Shown piece after piece: positions 16,737 through 25,653 of a stretch of 40,908 nucleotides of DNA. This stretch comes from Ascidiaceihabitans sp. (GTDB lineage Bacteria > Pseudomonadota > Alphaproteobacteria > Rhodobacterales > Rhodobacteraceae). The translations under genes were made by a program, and so were the position numbers. The DNA is taken from the NCBI GenBank assembly GCA_029251465.1, contig JAQXDI010000026.1:1-40908 (forward strand), in the 5' to 3' direction. The notes beneath the pieces are model-generated. The model worked only from the letters and a program-made list of their open reading frames with translations. It made no database searches and was not told the origin of the DNA. Every line of letters starts with the position of its first letter. Position 1 is the first letter of the stretch.

Positions 16737-18161
16737 GGCTGGCTCGTTTCAGACGTCATAGAAGCCAGACTACGGCGCACCCGCCAATTGCGAAAGCCCC
16801 ATTCACGCCAGTCTTGTGGTTCAAACGCGCTGTAGGTCGGGTTGCGGTAATGGTAGTAGCAGTAGTCAAGCGCTGACTTGCCGGAAAGGCGTTGGATTTC
16901 GGGAAACGCGGCCTCGTCCAACTGGCACAGGTAGGTGCGATCCTGCGTGACGTCGTGGGTTAGATTGTAGCGTGCGATCAAAGCTGGTAAAGGCGCAGGC
17001 GTACAAAACCGCTGATCCCAGCAGGCCGACGCGCAGCAGCATCCAACCGTTCGCCTTGTCCTTCCAGATTTGCAGCCACACCACGCCCAAACCGGCGCCA
17101 ACCAGACCCATCCAGATTACCGCCGCGATGCGCCAGTGGGTCAGCCCGTAGCTGGTGATGTACAGATCCATCCGGATCAACGACGCCACCACCAGCGCCA
17201 GTGTTTGCGCCACCCACAACAGCAACAACAAACGCACCATCGGCGCATCTTTGGCAAAGGGGCGCGAGATCAGCGCGAACAACCCCGCCAGCAATGCCGT
17301 GGCCAGCAAAGGATAGGCACCGCGATGCGCGTAGCTGGCATAGGTCATGCCCTCGGGCAAATCACCGACCCCGTACAGGAAATACATGTCCATCAAGGTC
17401 TGCGCCGCAAACATCAGGTTGAAAATCACCAGCGATCTGAGGATCGATTGCGCATTCAGCACGGCGTAGCTGCGTTGGTGTCTGACGGTTTGACGGGTGC
17501 TGCGCATCCGTTCACGCAATCGGAACAGGATCAGGCAAGGCCAGCTGATGAACGCGATAAAGCCCCAGAACATCATGCGGGCGACGTCCGGTTCTGGCAA
17601 CAACTTGGGGATCAACGTTTCGGCCCACGTGCCAAGCACCGGATTGGCGCCTGCGAACAGCGCGAAAAAGACGACCCCAAGCGCGACGGGCACGCCCCAG
17701 CCGATGAACATGTTACGCACCGCGCCGGTTTCGATCTTGGCCGAGCCCGCGTTTGTCGTGCAGTGCCAGACGTCCCGGATATTTTGAACTGGAGCGATCC
17801 ACCACAGACGCACGGCCCCCATCAACAAACGATCCGGCCTAAGCCCCGCGACAAAGGCCAAAACCACGGACAGACCCGCACACAGGATCAAAACCGACAG
17901 CGGCTGGACCAGCTCAACCACCGGCAACACGCACAGCAGTGTGCCCATTCCGGCAATCCGCAGTTTGCGCATGTTCAACGCCGGATCAATGACCAACGCG
18001 GCCGCCCCTGCCATTGCGATCAACGCGACCAGCAACAGCGGGCGCATCCAAACGGTTTCACCGGCGTGCTTGATCGCTTTGGTCGCGGGCGCTGCGTTCG
18101 ACAACCACCAGCCATCGCGCTGCATCGCCATTGGAACCCCTCGGATTACGTATGATTTCAT
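16733..18161 (-). pseudogene. DUF4173 membrane protein with an internal frameshift
   Basis: From the ATG at 18161 (GGACAGGGAC just upstream) the frame encodes a protein with about ten transmembrane segments matching DUF4173. It loses the family ending near 16980-16995, after VLYACAFT, and runs on in the wrong frame to a stop at 16866. The +1 frame there continues at once with ALIARYNLTHD, then TYLCQLDEAAFPEI and WREWGFRNWRVRRSLA, which is the normal DUF4173 C-terminus, ending at 16733 against the regulator ATG. The span of 1429 bases is one more than a multiple of three. A one-base gain or two-base loss, in nature or in assembly, explains it. First gene of the regulator-kinase unit; function unknown. 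Confidence 0.8.
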
Positions 18162-18207
18162 GTCCCTGTCCTTTTTTATGTTTTGCTTGGGACAGGAATG
18201 ACGTTTC

Positions 18208-18232
18208 ACTTGCGTAACTCTTGCCCGCAAGT
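18208..18232. promoter_or_regulatory. inverted repeat between the DUF4173 gene and deoC
   Basis: ACTTGCG at 18208-18214 is mirrored by CGCAAGT at 18226-18232 with an 11-base spacer. Directly after it TTGTGCA occurs twice (18232-18251 region). At 18271-18287 there is ATGG-C-CAAGCTTG-CCAT, an inverted repeat with one extra base. These lie in the 177-base divergent region and could be operators for deoC, the DUF4173 unit or both. Confidence 0.4.
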
Positions 18233-18338
18233 TGTGCAGTTTTTGTGCAAATTGACGCGTGGTTGGGGGGATGGCCAAGCTTGCCATCTGGCGTCGCGCG
18301 TGCCACCTCTGGATCAACTCTGTGCAACGAGGTGCATC

Positions 18339-19358
18339 ATGCAAAGCTCTCCTTTGACGGCCACAACGACCGATCAAACAACTGGCCAAACCGCGGCGCA
18401 ACTGCCGCAAGTGACCGAACCGCGCAATCCGGGCATGCCGCTGGACATGGATTGGGTGGCGCGCGTGCAGGCTAACACCTCCGCGATTGAGCGACGCTGC
18501 GCGAGCCTGCCTGCCCGTCGATCCGTCAAGAAAACGCACCAGGCCGCGTGGCTGCTAAAGGCCATCGCGTGCATTGATTTGACGACGTTGTCCGGGGACG
18601 ACACCGAACGCCGCGTCGGGCGTTTGTGTGCCAAAGCGCGCCAACCTGCACGGGCCGAGATTCTGGAACAGCTGGGCATGACCGGCCTGACCACAGGGGC
18701 AGTTTGTGTTTATCACGAAATGATCCCAGCCGCCGTACGCGCGCTGGACGGGACCAACATCCCTGTGGCCGCCGTGTCTACCGGTTTCCCCGCGGGCCTG
18801 TCGCCCCTGCATTTGCGCATCCAAGAAATCAAAGAAAGCGTCGCTGCCGGTGCCAAAGAAATCGACATCGTCATTTCGCGCCGCCACGTTCTGAGCGGCG
18901 ATTGGGACAAGCTGTACGACGAGATGAAAGCGATGCGCGAGGCCTGCGGCGAGGCGCACATCAAAGCGATCCTTGCCACGGGCGAACTTGGCAGCCTGCG
19001 CAACGTCGCGCGTGCATCTTTGGTGTGCATGATGGCGGGCGCTGATTTCATCAAGACCTCGACCGGCAAGGAAAGCGTGAATGCGACACTGCCCGTAACA
19101 CTGGTGATGATCCGCGCTATCCGCGACTATTTTGAACGCACCGGCTACCGCGTCGGCTACAAACCTGCGGGCGGCATTTCCAAGGCCAAAGACGCGATCA
19201 CTTATCTGGCGTTGATCAAAGAAGAATTGGGCGACCGTTGGCTGCAACCCGACCTGTTCCGCTTTGGCGCATCATCCTTGTTGGGCGACATCGAGCGGCA
19301 GTTGGAACACCACCTGACCGGCGCGTATTCTGCCACTTACCGCAATCCGATGGGCTAA
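18339..19358 (+). CDS. deoC: deoxyribose-phosphate aldolase
   Basis: 339 aa from the ATG at 18339 with GAGGTG about seven bases upstream. This is the longer form of DERA found in animals and some proteobacteria. The Schiff-base lysine is K239 in FIKTSTG, the second lysine K275 is in YKPAGGI, and the acid D176 is in EIDIVISR. It cleaves 2-deoxyribose 5-phosphate to acetaldehyde and glyceraldehyde 3-phosphate in the cytoplasm. The first 40 residues are Thr/Gln-rich and poorly conserved. The next gene, 36 bases on, is a large aldehyde dehydrogenase that could oxidise the acetaldehyde. Confidence 0.94.
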   Translation: MQSSPLTATTTDQTTGQTAAQLPQVTEPRNPGMPLDMDWVARVQANTSAIERRCASLPARRSVKKTHQAAWLLKAIACIDLTTLSGDDTERRVGRLCAKARQPARAEILEQLGMTGLTTGAVCVYHEMIPAAVRALDGTNIPVAAVSTGFPAGLSPLHLRIQEIKESVAAGAKEIDIVISRRHVLSGDWDKLYDEMKAMREACGEAHIKAILATGELGSLRNVARASLVCMMAGADFIKTSTGKESVNATLPVTLVMIRAIRDYFERTGYRVGYKPAGGISKAKDAITYLALIKEELGDRWLQPDLFRFGASSLLGDIERQLEHHLTGAYSATYRNPMG

Positions 19359-19394
19359 GCCCGCTGCTAAGCAAACGATAGAAAGACCGCTGAT

Positions 19395-21737
19395 ATGACC
19401 GTCAAAGAGATCTTCGACACCATGGATTATGGCAATGCTCCCGAAAATGCGGCCGACGCTTTGGCGTGGATTGCCGCGCAAGGCGGCACATTCGGGCATT
19501 TCATTGACGGTGCTTTTACGGCAGCTGGATCACCGTTCGAAACACGCAACCCCGCGACGGGTGATACGCTGGCCACGGTGACGCAAGCGACACAATCTGA
19601 CGTCGATGCAGCAGTGGCCGCCGCGCGCAAAGCACAACCAAAGTGGCAGGCGTTGGGTGGTCACGGCCGCGCCAAAGCGCTCTATGCTATCGCGCGCCTT
19701 TTGCAAAAACACAGCCGTCTGTTTGCGGTTCTTGAAACACTCGACAACGGTAAACCGATCCGCGAAAGCCGCGATATCGACATCCCGCTGGCCCAACGCC
19801 ATTTCTACTATCACGCAGGCATGGCGCAGTTAATGGACAGCGAATTGCCCGACCGCACGGCGCTTGGCGTGTGTGGTCAGATCGTGCCTTGGAATTTCCC
19901 GCTGCTGATGCTGGCGTGGAAAATCGCGCCTGCGCTGGCGATGGGCAACACTGTGGTGCTGAAACCTGCGGAACACACGCCGCTTACAGCCCTGCTGTTT
20001 GCCCAGATTTGCACCGAGGCGGGCCTGCCCAAAGGCGTCGTGAACATCGTCACAGGCGACGGGGCCGTTGGCGAAATGATCGTCGCGTCCGACGTCGACA
20101 AAATTGCGTTCACCGGTTCAACATCCGTGGGCAAACGCATCCGCACAGCAACGGCAGGATCGGGTAAATCTTTGACGCTCGAACTGGGCGGAAAATCCCC
20201 CTACATCGTGTTCGACGACGCCGATCTGGATTCAGCTGTCGAAGGGTTGGTCGACGCGATCTGGTTCAACCAAGGCCAAGTCTGCTGTGCAGGGTCGCGC
20301 CTGTTGGTCCAGGAACCCGTCGCTGATTTGTTCTACGCCAAACTGCGCGCCCGCATGGACAAGCTGCGCATTGGTGACCCGATGGACAAATCCATCGACG
20401 TTGGTGCCATCGTGGATCAATCCCAGCTTGATACGATCACGCGTTTGGTTGACGCCAACACCGCCGGCACGATGCACCAGTCATCTGCCGCATTGCCCGA
20501 CCAAGGGCTGTTTTATCCGCCAACCTTGATCACAGATTTGCACCCTGCCGACACGCTGATGCAGGAGGAAATCTTTGGCCCCGTTCTGGTCGCCACCACG
20601 TTTCGCACGCCGGCTGAGGCCGTCGAGGTCGCCAACAACACGCGCTACGGCCTTGCCGCCACGGTGTGGAGCGAGAACATCAACCTCGCACTCGACATCG
20701 CGCCCAAGCTCGTCGCAGGCGTTGTCTGGATCAATGGAACCAACATGTTTGACGCCGCCGCAGGATTTGGTGGCGTGCGCGAAAGCGGGTTTGGACGCGA
20801 AGGCGGCTGGGAAGGGTTAGGTGCCTACACCAAGCCCAAATCGACCACTAAACCGCTGAAGCCGATTGCGCCAATGACCGGCACGAGCGGGTCAACAGAC
20901 AGCATCGACCGAACCGCCAAACTGTACATCGGCGGCAAACAAGCACGCCCTGACGGCGGCTACTCCGCGCCGGTGTTTGCCAAAAACGGATCGCTATTGG
21001 GCCACGCATCACTGGCCAACCGCAAGGACGTGCGCAACGCAGCCGAGGCTGCACAAGCCACCAAGGGCTGGTCCAAAACCACAGGTCATCTGCGCGCGCA
21101 AATCATCTATTTCATCGCTGAAAACCTATCCGCCCGCGCTGACGAATTCGCCAATCGATTAAACGCCCTGCAAGGCGGAAAATCCGGCGCAAAAGAAGTC
21201 GCAGCCAGCATTGATCGCCTTTTCACCTACGCCGCTTGGGCTGACAAATATGACGGACAGGCGCACGGCGTCCCGATTCGTGGCACAGCGCTCGCGATGA
21301 AAGAACCAGTCGGCACGATCGCCGCCCTTTGCCCTGACACAGCGCCATTGCTTGGGCTGATCTCGGTCATGGCACCGGCCATCGCAATGGGCAACCGCGT
21401 GATCCTGTCGGCGTCCGAACCCTTCCCGCTGATTGCCACTGACTTCTTCCAAGTGCTCGACACATCTGATGTGCCAGCCGGCGTCGTAAACATTTTGACA
21501 GGCCCACATGCCGACGTCGCCAAAACCATGGCGGAGCACATGAACATCGATGCGGTCTGGTCATTTTCAGGGTCTGATCTGAGCCACGTGATCGAGGCAG
21601 GCAGCCAAACCAACGTCAAACGCAGCTGGGTCAACAACGGTCAAGCCCGCGATTGGTTCGGAGCTGAAGGACAAGGCAAAGACTTCCTCGTGGCCTCCAC
21701 AGAAGTCCAAAACATCTGGATCCCATACGGCGAGTAA
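19395..21737 (+). CDS. ALDH16-type aldehyde dehydrogenase (two ALDH domains)
   Basis: 780 aa, far longer than ordinary aldehyde dehydrogenases (about 490). The first domain (about 30-500) is complete: PWNFP with N167, FTGSTSVG, E263 in LELGGKSP, and catalytic C297 in NQGQVCCAGSR. A second, partial ALDH-like domain (about 515-775) keeps Rossmann-like segments (ETG-like PVGTIAALCP, VNILTG) but shows no catalytic Cys. This is the architecture of ALDH16; a Loktanella ALDH16 structure is known. The natural substrate of the family is unsettled. Sitting 36 bases behind deoC with no terminator between, oxidation of acetaldehyde to acetate with NAD is the likely job. Confidence 0.9.
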   Translation: MTVKEIFDTMDYGNAPENAADALAWIAAQGGTFGHFIDGAFTAAGSPFETRNPATGDTLATVTQATQSDVDAAVAAARKAQPKWQALGGHGRAKALYAIARLLQKHSRLFAVLETLDNGKPIRESRDIDIPLAQRHFYYHAGMAQLMDSELPDRTALGVCGQIVPWNFPLLMLAWKIAPALAMGNTVVLKPAEHTPLTALLFAQICTEAGLPKGVVNIVTGDGAVGEMIVASDVDKIAFTGSTSVGKRIRTATAGSGKSLTLELGGKSPYIVFDDADLDSAVEGLVDAIWFNQGQVCCAGSRLLVQEPVADLFYAKLRARMDKLRIGDPMDKSIDVGAIVDQSQLDTITRLVDANTAGTMHQSSAALPDQGLFYPPTLITDLHPADTLMQEEIFGPVLVATTFRTPAEAVEVANNTRYGLAATVWSENINLALDIAPKLVAGVVWINGTNMFDAAAGFGGVRESGFGREGGWEGLGAYTKPKSTTKPLKPIAPMTGTSGSTDSIDRTAKLYIGGKQARPDGGYSAPVFAKNGSLLGHASLANRKDVRNAAEAAQATKGWSKTTGHLRAQIIYFIAENLSARADEFANRLNALQGGKSGAKEVAASIDRLFTYAAWADKYDGQAHGVPIRGTALAMKEPVGTIAALCPDTAPLLGLISVMAPAIAMGNRVILSASEPFPLIATDFFQVLDTSDVPAGVVNILTGPHADVAKTMAEHMNIDAVWSFSGSDLSHVIEAGSQTNVKRSWVNNGQARDWFGAEGQGKDFLVASTEVQNIWIPYGE

Positions 21738-21746
21738 CGCCAAAAC

Positions 21747-21768
21747 GCACCCACCGGAGGGTGGGTGC
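21747..21768. terminator. bidirectional hairpin between the ALDH and M16 genes
   Basis: GCACCCACC and GGTGGGTGC form a perfect nine-base stem with a four-base loop between two convergent genes. Minus-strand reading is followed by GTTTTGG, plus-strand reading by AAACATC, so it suits the peptidase operon better but may serve both. A smaller AGCGC-GTTA-GCGCT hairpin follows. Confidence 0.65.
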
Positions 21769-21793
21769 AAACATCGAGTAGCGCGTTAGCGCT

Positions 21794-23128
21794 TCATTCT
21801 GGTAAAGCGCCGGTTTCCAAGCCAACGGGCTTACCCACAACCACAAAGTGAAGCCCCTCAGGGTCCAGCAATTCGTTTGCGACGCGTTTGACGTCTTCCA
21901 TGCTGACGGCTTCGACACGGTCATTGCGCGTGGCGATGTAGTCGCTGGGCAAGCCGATCATCTGCATGCCAACCATGATCCGCGCAATCGGGCCATTGCC
22001 GTCAAACCGCAGCGGATACGCGCCCGTCATGTAGGTTTTAGCGTCATTCAATTCCTGTTCCGAAACGCCTTCGGCTGCGGCTTTGGCCCATTCGGCCCGA
22101 ATAACGGAAATCGCCTCAGCGATGCGATCATTCGCAGAGGCGACTTGCCCCAAATACGTCGCCGCGTGATCGCGCGGAGAGATGTAGGAATAGACGCCAT
22201 AGGTCAGGCCACGTTTTTCACGCACCTCGGTCATCAAGCGGCTTTCGAACGATCCGCCACCCAGAACCTGGTTCAACACCACGGCCGGGAAATAGTCCGG
22301 ATGTTCCAGCCCGATCCCTTTGTGTCCAAATATCGCAACGGACTGTGGCGTGTCGAAATCGACAACCGTCACACCGCCTTCGATTGTGATATCTGCCGCT
22401 GCGGGCATCGCAGCACCAGTGGTCGGAAGATCACCCAAAAGACGGTCGAGCAATAGGCCGAGTTCCTCGGGTGTGATATCCCCAACGGCCCCCACATACA
22501 GGCGATCTTTGGCAAAAATATCGCCGTGCGCGTTCACCAAGTCATCACGTGTCAGCGCGGTAACGCTCTCAATCGTGCCGCTTTGGTCACTGCCATAAGG
22601 GTGATCGCCAAAGGCCATCGCATTAAACGTTTTTAACGCGATTTCATCGGGGTTCGTTGTGTCAGATCGCAGACCCGTCAGAACCTGCCCACGTACCCGT
22701 TCAATGTCTGCCGCATCAAAGCGCGGCTCGATCAAGGACGAGCGCAGCAATTCAATCGACGCATCGCGGTTCTCAGTCAGGAACTGCGCTGAAATCGACA
22801 GCTCGTCCACGCCGACATCGTAACCAAGCGACGTTGCCAGCGTTTCGAGTTCACGCGCGAAGCCACGGGAATCCAGTTCGCCAGCGCCTTCTTCTAACAA
22901 ACCTGTCATCAGGTTCATTGCGCCGCGTTTGCCGGCGCGATCCAAGGATGCACCACCACGAAACCGCAGTTCCAGCGCCATAAACGGGATTGAGGGTTCC
23001 TCGACCAGCCATGCTTTGATGCCGCCGGGCGATGTAACTTCTTGGATGTTGGTTTCTGCTTTAGCATCAACGACCCAAACCATTGGGGCCATGATCAGGG
23101 CGACAAATAGTACGCTCAAAGTCTTCAT
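21794..23128 (-). CDS. M16 peptidase-like protein, probably non-catalytic subunit
   Basis: 444 aa from the ATG at 23128, preceded by GGAGGCGAC. An N-terminal signal peptide ending near VDAKA is followed by two M16 domains. Where active members carry HxxEH, this protein reads GLLEEG, so the zinc site is missing. The R-Y pair region (REKRGLTYGVYSY, around residue 315) typical of the second M16 domain is kept. It resembles the alpha-type partner of two-subunit processing peptidases. The upstream gene supplies the HxxEH subunit and its stop overlaps this ATG, so a periplasmic heterodimer is likely. Substrate unknown. Confidence 0.87.
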   Translation of the reverse strand: MKTLSVLFVALIMAPMVWVVDAKAETNIQEVTSPGGIKAWLVEEPSIPFMALELRFRGGASLDRAGKRGAMNLMTGLLEEGAGELDSRGFARELETLATSLGYDVGVDELSISAQFLTENRDASIELLRSSLIEPRFDAADIERVRGQVLTGLRSDTTNPDEIALKTFNAMAFGDHPYGSDQSGTIESVTALTRDDLVNAHGDIFAKDRLYVGAVGDITPEELGLLLDRLLGDLPTTGAAMPAAADITIEGGVTVVDFDTPQSVAIFGHKGIGLEHPDYFPAVVLNQVLGGGSFESRLMTEVREKRGLTYGVYSYISPRDHAATYLGQVASANDRIAEAISVIRAEWAKAAAEGVSEQELNDAKTYMTGAYPLRFDGNGPIARIMVGMQMIGLPSDYIATRNDRVEAVSMEDVKRVANELLDPEGLHFVVVGKPVGLETGALPE

Positions 23129-24465
23129 TGTGTCGCCTCCTCTTCTTGCATTAACCATCCGGTCACGGATGCCTCGCGGTTAAAGACCATCTTTGCGGCG
23201 GCCATAATATCCGCCTCGGTTACGGCCGCTAATGCATCAGGCCACGCTTGGATATCTTCGACGGTCAGACCCGATGTCAGGCCCGATCCATAGCGCTGGG
23301 CGATGCCGTCGACATTGTCGCGCGCATAGATTTGCTGGGCGCGCAGTTGTGCCTTGAGGCGTTCCAACTGCTCTGGGTCGACGCCATCCGTCATGAACTG
23401 CGCCAAGGCGGCGTCCATTGCGTCTTCGATTTCTTGCAGCGACACGCCTGGGGCCGGAACAACGATCACATCAAAGGTCGTGTCGTCCAGCGATGTGCCA
23501 CGGTAAAACGCACCGGAATACACGGCGTCTTGCGTGTCGAACTGCAACTTTTCGGTCAAGTATGACGTGGTGCCACCGCCTAAAACTTCGGCCAGCATTG
23601 TCAGTGCCGCTGCGGTGTCCTGCGCGCCGCTATCGCGTTCCGGGGCAAGGTAGGACCGGCTTACGTAGGCTTGGGACACACGCGCATCTTTGAAAATCAG
23701 ACGGCGTTCGGCGGTTTGGGGTGGCTCCTTTGTGCGGGTGCGTTCGGGCAAATCGGGATTGGCCGGGATCACGCCGTAATATTTGTCAGCCAGCGTGCGC
23801 ACGTTTTCCGGGGTCACGTCGCCAGACACCACGAGGATCGCGTTATTCGGAGAATAGTAGATGTCGTAAAACGACAGCGCGTCCTCCATATCCAGCGTTT
23901 CCATCTCGTGCATCCAGCCGATGATCGGCACGCCGTACCGGTGATTGTGATACTGGACCGCGTTCATCTGCTCGGAAAACAGCGCGCGCGGGTTGTTTTC
24001 AGTGCGCGAGTTGCGCTCCTCGATGATCACGTCGCGTTCGGTTTCGATGTTTTCCGGCGTGAGGCGGATGTTGCGCATCCTGTCGCTTTCCATGCGCATC
24101 ATCAGTTCCAGACGGTCTGCCGCGATACGCTGGTAGTAGGCCGTATAGTCATAGCTGGTGAAGGCATTGTCGCGCCCGCCGTTGGCGGCAACCGTGGCTG
24201 ACAATTCGCCGGCCTCAAGGGTATCGGTCGCCTTGAACAGCAAGTGTTCCAGAAAATGCGCCACGCCAGAGGAACCCTTTGGTTCATCCGCAGATCCCGC
24301 ACGGTACCAAACCATGTGCTGCACAACAGGCGCACGGTGATCTTCGACCACCACAACTTGCATTCCGTTGTCCAAAACAAATGTGGTCACTGGTTCATCA
24401 GCTGCAACAGCAATGACGGGGGTGAACATCACAAGCCAAGCCAAAGCGGCGCGCAGATTGATCAT
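23125..24465 (-). CDS. M16 zinc metallopeptidase, catalytic subunit
   Basis: 446 aa. The signal peptide (1-22, ending VIAVAA) sends it to the periplasm. The inverse zinc motif HFLEH (H70, E73, H74) and the distal glutamate region VIIEERNSRTENNP (E149/E150) are intact. Relatives degrade peptides or trim exported proteins. It overlaps the following non-catalytic M16 gene by four bases. Upstream, a 128-base gap separates it from the DUF3035 lipoprotein gene; no clear terminator or promoter is seen in that gap. Confidence 0.9.
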   Translation of the reverse strand: MINLRAALAWLVMFTPVIAVAADEPVTTFVLDNGMQVVVVEDHRAPVVQHMVWYRAGSADEPKGSSGVAHFLEHLLFKATDTLEAGELSATVAANGGRDNAFTSYDYTAYYQRIAADRLELMMRMESDRMRNIRLTPENIETERDVIIEERNSRTENNPRALFSEQMNAVQYHNHRYGVPIIGWMHEMETLDMEDALSFYDIYYSPNNAILVVSGDVTPENVRTLADKYYGVIPANPDLPERTRTKEPPQTAERRLIFKDARVSQAYVSRSYLAPERDSGAQDTAAALTMLAEVLGGGTTSYLTEKLQFDTQDAVYSGAFYRGTSLDDTTFDVIVVPAPGVSLQEIEDAMDAALAQFMTDGVDPEQLERLKAQLRAQQIYARDNVDGIAQRYGSGLTSGLTVEDIQAWPDALAAVTEADIMAAAKMVFNREASVTGWLMQEEEATQ

Positions 24466-24593
24466 AAAATATCCTTTACTGGAATCCCGACGGGGATCTA
24501 GGTCTTGCCCTTAGAGATACGTCAGGCAAATCACGCTTCAAGCATGATGGCAAAAAAGTGAGAAGGAATGTTGAGCGCAAACTCGCCAGACGT

Positions 24594-25103
24594 TCAATCT
24601 TGCAAAGGCGCGCTAGGGGTCGCAACACCGGCACGGCGGTACTGACGCTCTACCACAAGCGGATCAAGCGCTTGGCGTTTGTACGCCTCGTTGTAGCGAT
24701 CCACCGGAACAATTTTGTATTGTGTGAAACGGCCGCGACGCTTGCGAAATGCCGCGTCTTCAGTTGCCAAAGTTGCGCGGATACCTGCGCTGACGCCAAA
24801 GCGGCTGGCATAATTCACAACAGACCCGTCACGTCCGGGCACCGGCGCATTCGGATCACTCAGACGTCCACCGACCGCTGCAGCGCCATCTTGCAATGGT
24901 GTCGCGTCGGCAATGTTCACTTGTCCCGGTGTTGGTACCGGCAAAACGGAATAATTTTCAGGTGAAGACAATGGCTTGGCTGAATTGATGAGAAAATCAT
25001 CAGGCCCATCACCACCATTGCGCAATTCACGCAGGCCAGTGTTCGCGCATGCTGTGACGGACAGCAGCAACATCAAAAAGGCAATCGGGCGCATCAGGCG
25101 CAT
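24594..25103 (-). CDS. DUF3035 lipoprotein (BamF-type)
   Basis: 169 aa from the ATG at 25103, supported by GGGAG about nine bases upstream; the frame is open further up without a ribosome site. The N-terminus is a lipoprotein signal with lipobox SVTAC and the acylated Cys near residue 19. The rest is DUF3035: a short ELRNGGDGPDDF segment, then PLVVERQYR near the end. In alphaproteobacteria this family is reported as the BamF subunit of the outer-membrane beta-barrel assembly machine. It follows lspA, whose product removes lipoprotein signal peptides, a fitting neighbour. Confidence 0.85.
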   Translation of the reverse strand: MRLMRPIAFLMLLLSVTACANTGLRELRNGGDGPDDFLINSAKPLSSPENYSVLPVPTPGQVNIADATPLQDGAAAVGGRLSDPNAPVPGRDGSVVNYASRFGVSAGIRATLATEDAAFRKRRGRFTQYKIVPVDRYNEAYKRQALDPLVVERQYRRAGVATPSAPLQD

Positions 25104-25156
25104 CGGATTTCTCCCAAATCGGTTGGGATTAGCAATATCGCAGGCACTTAGGGGTG

Positions 25157-25639
25157 TCACGCATCCTTTTTGCGCTGCTTGCTGTCTTTTGCAAAGAACA
25201 CCAGTCCCAGCGCGCCAAAGACGATAAATACATCGGCCACGTTGTAGACCGTCGGGTTGGTCCAACCGCAGCATGACGAGTTCAGGAAATCCAGCACATA
25301 GCCATAATACACGCGGTCAAAGACGTTCCCCAGCGCGCCGCCCACCAGCAGACCCGTGCAAATATGAACCAGCTTGGATTGATTGTTACGCAGCACCCAA
25401 CGCGTCACCGCGATGCAGATAATCAGTGCCACAACAATCAGTGTCCAGCGCGTGATCTCTGAATCACTGCTGAACAGTCCAAAGTTCACACCACGGTTTT
25501 CGCCGTATTTGAGGTTCAGCACCGGGGGCAACACGTCTAGGCTTTTGAACGGAGACACGCCCATCACATGGATCACGACGTACTTGCTGATCTGATCGGC
25601 GATCAGGGCCAGCAGTCCAAACCAAATTATCAAGCGCAT
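25157..25639 (-). CDS. lspA: lipoprotein signal peptidase (signal peptidase II)
   Basis: 160 aa with four membrane segments. Family motifs are all present: ADQISKY (14-20), NRGVNFGLF (48-56), GNVFDR (104-109), and the aspartic-protease pair D117 in VLDF and D136 in NVADV. It cleaves prolipoprotein signal peptides in the inner membrane before the lipidated Cys. It starts 14 bases after the purH stop, so the two are probably co-transcribed, and it is followed by the DUF3035 lipoprotein gene. Confidence 0.96.
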   Translation of the reverse strand: MRLIIWFGLLALIADQISKYVVIHVMGVSPFKSLDVLPPVLNLKYGENRGVNFGLFSSDSEITRWTLIVVALIICIAVTRWVLRNNQSKLVHICTGLLVGGALGNVFDRVYYGYVLDFLNSSCCGWTNPTVYNVADVFIVFGALGLVFFAKDSKQRKKDA

Positions 25640-25653
25640 CGTTACGAATCCTT

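Noticed and set aside
16975..17000. Programmed +1 frameshift as the explanation for the split DUF4173 gene
   Set aside because: No in-frame stop with a prfB-like context and no slippery run is present at the junction; mutation or assembly error is simpler.
17070..18155. Open frame of 361 codons opposite the DUF4173 gene
   Set aside because: Extremely rich in Gln, His and Arg, as expected for the reverse complement of membrane-protein codons; no ribosome site and no recognisable motif.
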